64,000 nucleotides of DNA from Labia minor (Eukaryota; Arthropoda; Insecta; Dermaptera; Spongiphoridae): assembly GCA_963082975.1 (NCBI GenBank), contig OY720346.1:34065787-34129786 (forward strand). Direction: 5' to 3'. Of the stretch, positions 35,332-46,569 are shown in pieces. Under the pieces are notes generated by a model that was given only the letters and a program-made list of their open reading frames with translations, did not search any database and was not told where the DNA came from. A program made the position numbers and the translations under genes. The stretch's first letter is position 1, and each line of letters begins with the position of its first letter.

Positions 35332-35629
35332 TTTGTTTACTTTTTTGCTGTCATAGAAACAAACAAAAAAGAAATTTCCTACTTAACCGACACTTTACCG
35401 GTAATTTAGAATTATGAACATCAAAAAATAAGAAACGATTTCTATGAAATTACATCACAATATTCTTATATATCTCTATGGTAACATAGGCTATAGATTT
35501 TATTAATATCTAATCAATAACCGCAGAATTTAATTTTTTAAAGTTTATATAGTTCTCCGTGTTGTTCATTCAAGAGCCAGGCGTGGCCCACTGACTGACG
35601 GACTCATTTTACACAATGTATATAACTAG
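35263..35629 (+). mobile_element. Possible Helitron-like element
   Basis: Starts after A with TCTATATATATAAAGGAGAG, a wording common at Helitron 5' ends, followed by a (TATG)n microsatellite (35287-35330). The proposed 3' end ..TATATAACTAG has a CTRR-type terminus but is followed by C rather than T; a short hairpin GCCAGGCGTGGC lies about 50 bp upstream. The 79-codon frame across the microsatellite is spurious. Boundaries are uncertain. Confidence 0.35.
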
Positions 35630-36119
35630 CAATCAAAGAATTATTATAATATTTAACTTTTTATTTTAAATTCTAATATTCAAATATCATTTCAATTAAA
35701 TAATTTATTCTAAAAGTTCTCATTTTAATTAATATAATAAAATATTTAAATCATATTTAACTTAAATTATTTTGTATTTATTCTTTCTATATTTGAATAG
35801 GTACTTCTTTTATTTTAAGGGAGGGAATTAACTATGATCTAAAAAAATTAATAAATGAACTTAATAATAAAAAATCAAATAAATCCATTAATTTAAATTA
35901 ATACTATTAATGAATGTATATATTGTTAATTTATCTTTAGTTTTATCAATACTTTTATACCGTTAATTTTTATAAATTGTCTCAAGTCTCTAACTTTGCA
36001 TTTTCTAAAATTTTATTATAATTAAAAATATTAAATAAAAATCAAGCAATGAAATTAAAATATCAAAATGAAATGATCAAGAAATATTATACTCTATTAT
36101 AACATATACAATACTTATA

Positions 36120-36912
36120 ACTATAGGCGGAGGAAATATTAGACGATATCATTGCGGGTTCATGCCAAATCGATCAACATTAATTAAGATATTAAAAAAA
36201 CCGCGAATTCAATATCTCTGTTCACTAATTATTTGTAGACTTTAGTAAAACCTACGCATGACTCAATAGATCCGGATAAACTTTTTCAAATTTTGATCTT
36301 AAAATATATCTTGAAGGTAGTAAAGAAAGAGTAAGATGCGGAAATCAATTGTAAAATATTAGGTGACCCAGACGACTTAAATATAATAGGAGATTCGGCA
36401 ATTGTAATTACAGATAGCGAGGAAAAATTAATCGAGGTAGGAAAAGAGATGAGGTTTGAAATGAATAATGATAAATAAATATATTTAGAAACAAACAGGA
36501 GCAGTATTAACATACAAAATGAAGAATTTGAATATGTAGAAAAATTGAATGTAATCACGAAGGATAATAATATTTGAGAAGAATTTAAATCGAAGTTGCA
36601 ATCGGGAAACGCCTGTTATCATGCAGTAAGGGGCTTATCTCATCAAAATTATTATAAAAGGGAATGAAAATTAAAATATATAAAACAATTATTTTGTCTG
36701 TTGTATTATATGAGTGTGAGACATGGTCTATGATCTTAGGAGATGAGAGTGGATTCAGAGTATTTGAGAATAGGATTCTTCCCAGCATTTATGGGCCAAA
36801 GATGAGGACACCAGAGAATGACGTAAGAAAGATGGAATAGAGGCTCAGGATAAGGACACTTGGAGATATGTGGTTGTAGCTGCCAAGAACTTTCGAGTAG
36901 ATAGATATAACA
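36120..36912 (+). pseudogene. LINE ORF2 fragment, RT palm to 3' tail (dead)
   Basis: Frames in pieces read GFMPNRSTLIKILKK, DFSKTYA, GDPDDLNIIGDSAIVI (the YADD position reads DPDD), KEMRFEMNNDK, VVLYECETWSM, FENRILPSIYGPK and, near the end, a RDTW..VV.AAKNF-like stretch, then a GTAGATAGATA tail. It matches the element at 41.3-43.5 kb and retains the palm segment which that copy has lost. Numerous stops; catalytic YADD altered; inactive. Confidence 0.8.
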
Positions 36913-37049
36913 TATTCAATAAAAATATATATAATTAATTTACTGATTAAATTAAAATATATTTTAAATAATCACACAATAAGAAATGAATGTTTTATGT
37001 TATACATTGATTGAAACAAAATGGATGAAAACCTTTTACTACTTTCAAC

Positions 37050-37133
37050 CAAATACTATGTACCACTCGGGGGTACAGGGGGCGGAGCCCCCGTCTAGAT
37101 GTGAAGAGCGACGAAGGAGCTCTGAGCAGCTAG
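37050..37133 (+). mobile_element. Helitron-like 3' end fragment (family D)
   Basis: Contains hairpin GGGGGCGGAGCCCCC (37078-37092), then GAAGAGCGACGAAGG, and ends GAGCAGCTAG followed by T (37130-37133). Homologous to the inverted block 11113-11190. The CTAG-T ending agrees with Helitron 3' termini. The 5' end is not identified. Confidence 0.4.
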
Positions 37134-40009
37134 TATCTAATAATTTAATGATTTAAGAAAAGACGCCAGGAAAATCTTATTTATATGTAGAATGCGTGAA
37201 GTATTAATTAGGAGGGAAAAATATAGAAAGGAAATGGAGAGAGAGAATTCATTCATTTTTCATTTATATACATTAAAATCCGGAATATTAAAAAAAGAAA
37301 TTGAAATTTATCTGTGTCTTTCTTTTTGTCTGTGTCTGTGTCTGTGTAAAGTCGGTAGCTCATTTGGGTGGCTAACACCTGTACTCGTCTAAAATGATTT
37401 ATGAGGTAGGTAGATAAACAGGTGTCATTCAGTTCGTTCAAGACACCTTGGCTTTAAAACTAAAACATGGTGGGTCTCTTACTTTATTTCATATTTTCAT
37501 ATAACCGATTAATAATTCGTATTATAATTAACAAATCAAATCTATCATATCACATTTTTTAACAATATAGATATGTAATTTAAATTACAAAATCAGATTA
37601 TATAGTATACTCACTTAAATCGTTGCATTGTTGTTGTTATAGTTTTTTTTTTTTTACTCATTGCTATTTGTTACTAGGATAATTTATTTTTTATCTTTGT
37701 CTATCTGCCTGGGAATATTTTAACTCATAATTGGTTGAAATTATATCTTATGACTTATGAATTTAGTAATATTTATACAATATAATATTTGGGAGATATA
37801 TTATAATATTTATATTAATTAAACTTTAGTAAAATTTAAACTTTTGGAAAATTATAATTTTACAATTTTGCCTGTAAAGTCTGGAGGCCCTTTCAAGTAC
37901 AAAACTTGAGTCTATGGTAACGAAGTCCACCCTACGTAAGTGGGGAGAAATAAGTAGCGATATCCGATCGAGATAATTAAGATAAGTTGTACTGTTAATA
38001 CAACACCTCTACCTTACTTAGTCATCATCCGATTCGAAACGTGATGTCTTTTCGTAGGGTGTCCAAAAGTCAAGGGATTTTATTCAGATTCAATTATATA
38101 TTCAAATATATACAATAAAAATAAAAGATTATAATGCCCTTTCATAGTTGGTTTAATTTAAATTGATTTTTTTCATCTTAATTATTTTTAATAAACTTTC
38201 AACATCAATTTCATTTAAAATTAATTATTAAAAAAAATTTATAAAAGTAATCATCTAGAACTGATTAATTGGCGTTAAACTAAGTAAAAATAAAAATTCT
38301 ACAATGATGTAGCATGCATTGAAACTGATAATCTATATGTAAATATAAATACATCGACGCATGAAATTTTCTCAAATGCTAATGGTTCATTTCGATGTCC
38401 TCCCACTCGCTCTTCCCTTGCTATTGTATAAAAAATAGAATTCATAGGGATGAGAAGGAATGAATAGATTAATTAAAGATCATCTGAAAAAGGACACGTG
38501 GCAGGGGACAAACGACTGATATTTGACAACGATCGCACATTAACAATACCCAGTTAATGTTACAATCTCTCTCTTTCCACCCGTAACTATATACGATAAT
38601 TTCAAAGAACGAAACGCACCAATTAGAGGATCATTCTATTCCTTGTAATATATCCAAACTCCTATATTTTACAAAATTAAAATAATAAAATATCTATGTT
38701 TAATAATTTTAACTATTTTATAGTTAAATTAAGATTGAGGGGGGATCCCTCTTTTCCTTCTAAGTGGTACCGATTAACATTTTTTAATGAATATTAAAAT
38801 TTACAAATCCAACATTTTTTTTTAATTTATGTTTTATCATAAATACATAAATAAATTTGAAAAAAATTAGATAGTAAATAAAATAAATTTTTTATCAAAA
38901 TTTGAATATATATATATATATATATATTTCATATTTTGTGGAGTTTACGGGGAACTTGTGTATGTGAGGTTGGTATTGTTTGGTTGTTAAAAGATGCTTG
39001 TTTGCCAAATAATTAATTTTAAAGATGGAATAGTTGGTAAATATTAATAAATATAATATCTGGTTTTGATAGTAAAAATAAATGAAGTGTTGACTTTAAA
39101 AACCAATTGTTTTTTTAAGGTAACTGGGTTATATAATTTGTATATATTTTTAATTTGTATATAAATATGTTTTTATTAAATTGTTTTTTTAAGGAATCCA
39201 TTGGTCAAGTCATTTAACCTCAACTAATTACCAACTTATATATATATTGTAATTCTTATTGTATTTTTTATTAATAATTATAAATATTCATTCTCAAATT
39301 ATATAATGTTATATTTATAAGAAAAGAAAAAAATATTCCTAAATAAATTAAAATTATAAACTGTATGATTGAAAAGTAAATTTCCATCTTCAAATATTTC
39401 TCAATAAACTAGTATTTTTCTTGTATAATTGAATTTCTCTTATTTCCATCTCATGCATTTTTACTTTTTCTCTCTTGTTTCCATCTACTACGGAATATTT
39501 TATAGAGTTGGCCCTTTTTTTTTCTTCATTCGATTTTTTCCTCTCCTGTTCTTTTTTTTGTATTAATGAAAGCAGAGAGCATCTTGTTTAAATTTGTTAA
39601 AACAGAAAAAGAGAGAGAGTTGTAAGCTTTTTATAAAACTCAAAAGAAAATTTACATAAATATAATCCTCGCTACTGTGTGTTTTTTTTTTAATGGGAAA
39701 ACTCTTCGTGTTATTTTATTTTTTGAAAAGGAGGTGGAGGTGGAAGAGAGAAGTTGAAGAGCGTAAAAATCCACTGTAGTATACCTACTTTCGTCGTTTT
39801 TCTTTTAACCAAGTCAACTTGTGTCTTGGATAAAACAATTGAAACAACTTTTATTTATTGTTTTTCTTCAATGTAAAGCGGATTGATTTAGTATATACAC
39901 CTATATTTATAATTAAATTAGTATATTTTGAAAAGAGGGCCACTCGAATTAATTATTTAATTTCCCAGGTGTGCGAATTTGGTTGCATGTGTTTAATATT
40001 AATTATTAA
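37134..40009. other. Noncoding AT-rich DNA
   Basis: Includes a GTGTCT-type simple repeat near 37325-37348, (TA)n at about 38908-38927 and T tracts. Short frames at 37192-37441 run across the simple repeat. A GC-richer block at 37870-38060 (TAAGTGGGGAGAAATAAG) has no recognisable content. Confidence 0.5.
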
Positions 40010-40489
40010 TAATTCACACCAAATTTCACATGTGGAGATTTTTACATATTTCCACGGATGATTTTGTTTAGCGAAAAAAGTATTTTTAGCATGATGTCTG
40101 TTCGTTCGTCGGTCCGTTGTGTGACCGTATAGACGTGTACAGATTGAACGGCTCAACGGATTTTGATAAAATTTGGTATATTTACTTATTGCATCAGTAC
40201 CTTGAATTCATCAACTTTTGGTGTATATCCGGAAACCGAAAGTGGTAGTTTACAAAGTATTAATTTTATATTCATTGTCGGAAAATATTTCATTTAAAAT
40301 ATAATAGTAATTAATAATTGAGTAATTAAACTAAAAATAAAAAACAAGATAATATAATTTAGTAATTTTAATTCAAATTTTTAAATATTTTTTTATACTT
40401 TATATATATATATATATATATATAAAATGCTGTTTGAAAATTAATTTATTTCAAATCGTCGGTCTGTTCTGTGTTTGGCCACAGCTCAT
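40010..40489 (+). mobile_element. HINE-like family B2, copy 5 (5' truncated)
   Basis: Starts at ATTCACACCAAATTTCACATG, with GTCTGTTCGTTCGTCGGTCC in place of the microsatellite, core CGGCTCAACGGATTTTGAT and ACCGAAAGTGGTAG. It then has a distinct AT-rich middle with a TA run (40401-40424), and ends with TCGTCGGTCTGTTC and a weaker hairpin CTGTG..CACAG. The middle is shared with the copy interrupted at 45.6 kb, defining subfamily B2. Confidence 0.7.
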
Positions 40490-41340
40490 ATTTTCTCTTT
40501 AAGATAGTATATATATATATATATATATATATATTTAGGCAAAAGAAATCTTACTTTTTAAAATTCTAATGGGTGTTGGTAAAGCGTTCCATTCCCTTAT
40601 TCTATACTCCCAGCCCTTGATTCACCCTATTTTCCATTCCTCTACCACTCACCCCATCACGGGGATAAAAGACGTGTACTGGTGTCGTTGAATTGGGACT
40701 TGTCATTTGGTTACGCGCGGCGAATGTCTGCCCGTTTAATGATTACAAGGTACAGTGAACAGCCTTTGCTAAAAGAAAAATGAGAAAAAAAAGAAAGGAA
40801 AAAAGGGCTAGGGAGATGATCAGTGTAAGATACTAAAAGGCGAAGACAAAATAAGTATAGGAGTTGCATTGTGGTACTATGTAATTTGCAATTGAGTATG
40901 TGTCATTTATTTAGGTGGGGGATACGTTTACATTTTGAAATTTAATATGATAATATAATAAGGATATATAATAATAATATTTATAAGGACTAAGCTACCA
41001 ATCGGGATGCGCGCGCAGCTCGGAACGAGAGTTGACTCCTTTTCAAGCTCCTGAACTTTAAGCTTTTTCTCAGTGATTTTTATTTCTAAAATATTTTATA
41101 ATTGCATGATTGTATTGTTAGTGTGTCACTCGATCCATTGATACTATTTATACAGCACTACGAATTACAAGAATTATAATAATCTTGTAATTGTATGGAC
41201 AAGTCATCATTCAAGGATAAGAGCGGCAGCTAAAATGATATCTATTTTTTCTTCTTTCTCTTATTTCATTTTTCCTTTTGTTTTATTCTACTCTATTTCA
41301 CAACTTCTAATATACCTATATTTGATTATACGGCGGATCT

Positions 41341-41949
41341 GAAAGGCATCAACTGGGAACGGGCTTTATTATTAGAAAACCAGTAGCCACCGCAATTAAA
41401 AATATAAAATTCATAAATGATAGGATATCCAAGGACAAAATTTATAATATGACGTTGATAAATGTGCATGCACCTACAGAGGATAAAGAGGGGGAAATTA
41501 AAGATAAATTTTATAAGGAATTAGAATGCTTAATAGATCAGGTCTCAAATAACAGTAAAATAATATTAGGTGATTTTAATGCCAAAATTGGGAAAGAGGA
41601 AATATTTAGACCAGACATAGGAAAAGAGAGCCTCCATGAAACAAGCAACGACAACGGGGATAGTGTAATAAGTTTCGCGACCGCAAAAGATTTAATAATA
41701 AAAAGGACATTTTTTAGACATAGAAATATTCATAAGGGTACATGGAACTCGCCAGACCGAAAAACATGTAATCAAATTGATCATGTACTGGCAGACAGAA
41801 GACGCCAGTCTAATATTCTGGATGTTAGAGTGTATAGAGGGGCAGATTGTGATTCGGATCATTATTTGCTTATAATAAAATTGAGAGAACGGCTCTCGAC
41901 ACGCAACACGAAGTTAGGGGAAATTAGTCAAAAACGCGATACAATTTAG
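41341..41949 (+). pseudogene. LINE apurinic/EEP endonuclease domain
   Basis: The open frame extends upstream of the first ATG (41449) to at least 41341. It reads RHQLGTGFIIRKPVATAIK, then LINVHAPTEDKEGE, IILGDFNAKIGKEE (catalytic GDFNAKIG), GTWNSPDRKTCNQIDHVL and DCDSDHYLLIIKLRERL (catalytic SDH). This is the nicking endonuclease domain of a non-LTR retrotransposon, close to proteins commonly mislabelled craniofacial development protein 2-like. It cuts target DNA to prime reverse transcription. The N-terminal part of the domain is missing. It stops at 41947, after which the linker continues in broken frames to the RT. The lineage is RTE-like in my judgement, not proven. Confidence 0.82.
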
Positions 41950-42593
41950 ATAATTTTAAAAACGAGGAATATAAATTAAAATATCAAATAGAAATCAAAA
42001 ATAGATTTAATAGTTTGACCCATGAAGGGAATGACGAGATGAATGAGCAAGAATGGGACAAAATACAATCAAATATTAAAACGGCAGCTTCAGATAGTAT
42101 AGGTTTTAAAAATAACAAAAAAATAAAATAAACCATGGTTCGATGAGGAATGTTTAGAAGTAATAGAGATTAGGAAAAAAGCCAAAATATAATGGGTTAA
42201 TAGCAAATGCAAAGTAGATAGATTAGAATATATTAATAGCAGAAAAATAGTGACGAAAGTCATTAAAAACAAAAAAAGGGAAATTTTAAAAAATAGAATA
42301 TAGAAATAGAGGAAAGTAGTCGCAACAAGAATAGTAAAGATCTATACATGGGAATTAAAAATATTAAAAATGTTTATCAGGCACGGTTAGACTTAATTAG
42401 AGATGCTAATAATAATTTAAAAACAGACGCAGGCGATATTAAAAATATATGGAGGAACTATTTTGAAAAATGATTAAATTCGAATCTAGGTAATAGATCT
42501 GAAACCATAACGTGTTAGACTCAGCAGAAATTAATCTCGAAGAACCTACGTTACAGGAGGTAAAATTGATAATGGGAAAATCAAAAAATAATA
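41950..42593 (+). pseudogene. LINE linker between endonuclease and RT (degenerate)
   Basis: Frames in pieces include NDEMNEQEWDKIQSNIKTAA, KPWFDEECLEVIEIRKKAK, MGIKNIKNVYQARLDLI and EPTLQEVKLIMGKSKNNS. These are the usual linker wording (WFDEEC; a short block before the RT fingers). Stops near 42130, 42190, 42300 and 42471 and a frameshift just before 42594 break it. Confidence 0.7.
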
Positions 42594-43280
42594 GTGACAA
42601 GAATAGATGGGATTCAGGCAGAATTATTCAAATATGGAGGAAAACCTTTAGTAGAGTGTTTACACAAATTAGTTCTTTCGATGTGGCATAAGGAAAAGAT
42701 GCCAATAGAATGGCAGGAGGCAGTTATTATCCCACTCTTTAAGAAGGGAAATATAACCAACTGCAATATAATAGGTGATTCGGCAATTGCAATTATAGAT
42801 AGTGTAGAAAAATTAATTGAAGCAGAAAAAGAGGTGGGGCTAGAAATTAATAATTCTAAGACAAAGTATTTAGTAACAGAGAGGAATAGTATTAACACAC
42901 AAAATCTTAATATACAAGATATAGAATTTGAAAATGTAGAAAAATTTAAATACTTAGTTTCTGTGATAACGAAAGATAATAATATTCGAGATGAGTTTAA
43001 AGCGAGGTTACAATCTGGAAACGCCTGTTATCATGCAATAAAGGGTTTTATCGTTTCAAAATTATTATCAAAGGGAATAAAAATTAAAATATATAAAACA
43101 ATTATTTTACCGGTTGTATTATATGGATGTGAGGCATGGTCTATGACGAGAGTAGATTTAGAGTATTTGAGAATAGGATTCTGCGAAGCATTTATGGGCC
43201 AAAGAAAGATGAGGTCACCGGGGAATAGCGAAGATTGCATAACGAGGAATTGCATGACCTCTGTGCATCTCCAGATATAG
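42594..43280 (+). pseudogene. LINE reverse transcriptase with in-frame loss of the catalytic palm
   Basis: A 228-codon open frame. The fingers read GIQAELFKYGGKPLVECLH, then WQEAVIIPLFKKGNITNCN. It jumps directly to IIGDSAIAIIDSVEKLIEAE, EVGLEINNSKTKYLV, VVLYGCEAWSM and a C-terminal stretch. In the related dead copy at 36.1 kb, about 100 or more residues lie between these points, including GFMPNRST, DFSKTYA and the Y-A-D-D position. Here they are gone without breaking the frame, so no active RT is possible. From about 43160 the annotated frame drifts from the family frame (FENRILRSIYGPK lies in another frame), showing a further frameshift. Confidence 0.82.
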
Positions 43281-43532
43281 TTAGAATTATAAAATCGAAA
43301 AGGCTACGGTGGGCAGGACACATGACTAGAATAGGAGAAGATAGAATGGCAAAAAATATATTGCGGGGGAAACGCCCGCTTGGAAGACCAAGGATAATGT
43401 AGGAAGGGACGTGAGAGAAATGGGAGAGGATAGGGATTGGAGGGTTGTAGCTTAGAATAGGGACACTTGGAGAAGTGTCGTTGCTGCGGCTAAGAACTTT
43501 TGACTTCCGTAGAGCCACAGAGATAGATAGAA
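43281..43532 (+). pseudogene. LINE ORF2 C-terminus and 3' tail
   Basis: Broken frames read DIVRIIKSKRLRWAGHMTR, IGEDRMAKNILRGKRPLG, RPRI and NRDTWRSVVAAAKNF, then end near GCCACAGAGATAGATAGA. The tail matches the 3' ends at 21.09 kb, 36.9 kb and (inverted) 60.38 kb. Confidence 0.78.
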
Positions 43533-44110
43533 GCTACCAATCAAGAATTTCTATTTTCTTCTCTCAGTAATAATAAATTAATACTAAAATAATCTAATTT
43601 ATTCATGGAAATAGAAAATATAAATTTATAAGTTTATTTATACATAATATAATAATACCTAGAACACCGAGCTATCGCTCGATCCTTTAAAAATATTGAT
43701 ATACAATTCTTTAATTATTTATTACAATTATTAAATGTTACATCATTGCATCAATCTTATTAAATGAATGGAACTTGGGGTCGTCAATAAAAATTAATAA
43801 TAATATTAATAAATATTAAATAATACAATTAAATAAACAAACTATCTAAAAATTAATTAATAAAAAAAACACTGAATAAATAAATATAAATTAGTAATTT
43901 AATAAAAAATAAACGCGAAAATAGATAAAAAAATTCATAAAATTAACTAATAAAAATTTATAAGAATTAACAAAAAATTAAAAGACAAAACAAAAAATTG
44001 TTTTTAAAATATCATAAATAAACTTACAATGTTTGCAAGACAAATAAATTTTAGATTTTTTTATTTTTTTTTTCATTTTACTCTAGAATAAAAAATTAAT
44101 TCTAAAATAT

Positions 44111-44157
<47 letters not shown>

Positions 44158-45389
44158 AATATGATATATATATATATACAGTTTTTGCTAGTATAATAAG
44201 ATAAGATAATAAATAAATTATATTAATTATAAATATCACTTTTCTAAAATATGTATGCAAATTTGAGTAGATATATACTATAGTATATTATTTTTATAAA
44301 AAATTATTATAGAATTACCTAAAAAAGAAAAATGAAAAATTTCCAAATATTATATTCATTGAGGTAAATGATACAATTTCTTTTTTTTTAATAGTCTTAT
44401 TATATGATTGTATATAATTGAATAAACCCCATCATCATCTACCTCTACCCCTTGGTGAGTAACAAAAAGAGAAATGAAATTTGTGGTGTAAAAGGGAATG
44501 AAACTTTCTCTTTCCTCCCTCTCTCACACATCCTCATCCCTCTTTCCTTTCAAATATTTTACTCTAGAATTTACTAAAATGTTAACAGTAGAATGATTGT
44601 GAAGGGTGGTCGTCGAAAATCGATTTATTCAAGCAACCAACCCCTTATCCCTCCCACCCCACCAACACCCTCTTCTTTACTCCCCCTTTCCCTTATAAAT
44701 TGAATTTAGCAACTCTCCCCTACACACTGAAAACGAAATTTAGGTCCATACTTTATTCAAAACACACACACACACACACAAAGTAATATAAATACAATAT
44801 ATATATATAAAAACTGAGGGACAAGTAATAATTAAAGAATTTCCATTAATTTTATAAATAAATCGTTCAGATATATAGATGATATATTTTGAAGTCATAA
44901 ACAGATATAAGCGTTCTATGAATGAAACAATTAATCAATCAATATATTAATTATAGTATTAATTCATTATACTTGGTTTTTATTCAAGGTAAGACAGATC
45001 AATTATTTTCTTGAAAATCGAGAATTTTATAAAAATATTTCGATTTGTTCTCAAGAATAAAAAAATTGTAAATAATTGTTCTTGAGTGAATTTAAAAATA
45101 ATGGAAAGATTAATTATAAATTATTCAGTAATTAGTTGATATCTGTCTTTAACTGATTAGAATCTAAAAAATTAAAATGATTTGGCCAAATATGAGGTAA
45201 TTTACATAAATTACAAATCAATATATGTATATCATATATATTTCATTATTAAAATACATATATATACATTTTATTATTAGCATATATATATTAAAATATA
45301 TAATATAAAATATCCTAAATATACGATCCTATAAAAAAAAATTACTGAATTTTTTTATGTAAAAAAAAAATCATTGAATTTTAAAAAAT
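43533..45389. other. Noncoding AT-rich DNA
   Basis: (TA)n at about 44115-44154, the GCTAGTATAATAAGATAAG block near 44188-44206 shared with 7.36 kb, and (CA)n at about 44763-44780. A pyrimidine-rich stretch at 44440-44700. No gene recognised. Confidence 0.5.
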
Positions 45390-45621
45390 GAGCTGTGACC
45401 AGGCAAAATACCGACCGACGATTTGAAATAAATTAATTTCCAAACAGCATATATATATATAAAGTATAAAAAAAAATATTTTTAAAATTTGAATTAGAAT
45501 GACTAAATTATATCATCTTGTTTTTATTTTTAGTTTAATTACTCAATTATTAATTACTATTATATTTTAAGTGAAACATTTCCGATAGTGAATATAAAAT
45601 TAATACTTTGTAAACTACCAC
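45390..45621 (-). mobile_element. HINE-like family B2, copy 6, 3' half
   Basis: GAGCTGTGACCAGGC, ACCGACCGACGATTTG and an AT-rich middle matching 40.26-40.46 kb inverted, up to TTTGTAAACTACCAC. It is cut at CCAC by the LTR retrotransposon; the 5' half resumes at 49999. Confidence 0.75.
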
Positions 45622-46525
45622 TGTAAGGAACTAATCGAGCCAAACGTTGGGCTGCCACTTTGTAAGGAGGACCGTTTCAAGTTGGGGTCACTTTGTAGAC
45701 GATCCTCTTACGTTGGGTGCCAATTTATAAGGGGATCTAAGTATGGGGCACTTGTAATGACCCACGATGACCGTGAATTGTTAATTATGTTAAGTTATTG
45801 ATGGGCGCCAACTTTGGATATCCCAAAGTATAAAATAGTGTTGAAAAATTAAGGGAAAAGGGAAAACACAATAATAATGTTCACATTAATTTACTTTAAT
45901 TAAATAGATAAAAATTAACAAATTAAATATACAAATTTTAAATAGAAAAATAAGAAAATGTAATTCACTAATATCACTGGAATTAGCGGAAATAATTATC
46001 ACAGGGGGTGATGATAAGGATTATACACAAATAATTATATCACGGGACGTGATAAGTATAGGTTATATCAGGATGATATCACTTGTTCGACTGTATCACA
46101 GGGTGTGATAAAAATGATTATGTACAAAATAATTATATCACGGGACGTGATAAATACCAGGTCATATCGGGATGATATCACTAGTTAAACTGTATCACAG
46201 GGTGTGATAATAAAAATGATTATATACAAAATAATTATATCACGGGACGTGATAAATACAGGTCATATCAGGATGATATCTCACTAGTTCCACTGTCCAT
46301 TCTCAACTGCCAAAAATATAACAACTTGGAGGGATGATTCCTCCCCTTAAGTGAAATATAATATCTATATATATATTACATTTTAAGAATAATGCGACCA
46401 AATAACTTTGTTCATAAAAAAAAAGGAAATAGAAAAAAACAAAATAAACTAAAAAAAATAGACAAACAAAATAAAATGTATAATAAAAAAAAATAAATAA
46501 TAATATAAATACTTTGTCCGTTACA
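45622..46525 (-). repeat. 3' LTR (904 bp)
   Basis: In element orientation it starts TGTAACGGACAAAG beside the polypurine tract and ends GTTCCTTACA at the target duplication. It holds a palindrome array (about 45990-46270) and repeated PBS-like motifs near its element-3' end (plus coordinates from 45646). Confidence 0.93.
45990..46275. repeat. Palindrome array in 3' LTR
   Basis: TATCACGGGACGTGATA occurs at 46038-46054, 46136-46152 and 46238-46254 (spacing 98 and 102), alternating with TATCACAGGGTGTGATA near 46094 and 46194 and a variant ATCACAGGGGGTGAT near 46000. Each full copy has perfect 7-base arms around GGA or GGG. The alternating palindromes lie in tandem units of about 100 bp. The same array is in the 5' LTR at +3473. 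A dimeric transcription-factor site (arms contain GATA) is possible but unproven. Confidence 0.85.
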
Positions 46526-46537
46526 TCCTCCCCCTCT
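46526..46537 (-). other. Polypurine tract
   Basis: In element orientation AGAGGGGGAGGA immediately precedes the 3' LTR start TGTAAC, as required for plus-strand priming. Confidence 0.88.
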
Positions 46538-46569
46538 GATTCCGAGGTCTTTTGATTGAGGGATCAGCC

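Noticed and set aside
35178-35417. 79-codon frame with repeated CMYV
   Set aside because: Created by the (TATG)n microsatellite inside a Helitron-like segment.
41449-41949. Annotation as a host craniofacial development protein 2-like gene
   Set aside because: That label is commonly given to LINE endonuclease domains. Here a broken RT and a LINE 3' tail follow directly downstream, so it is a retrotransposon.
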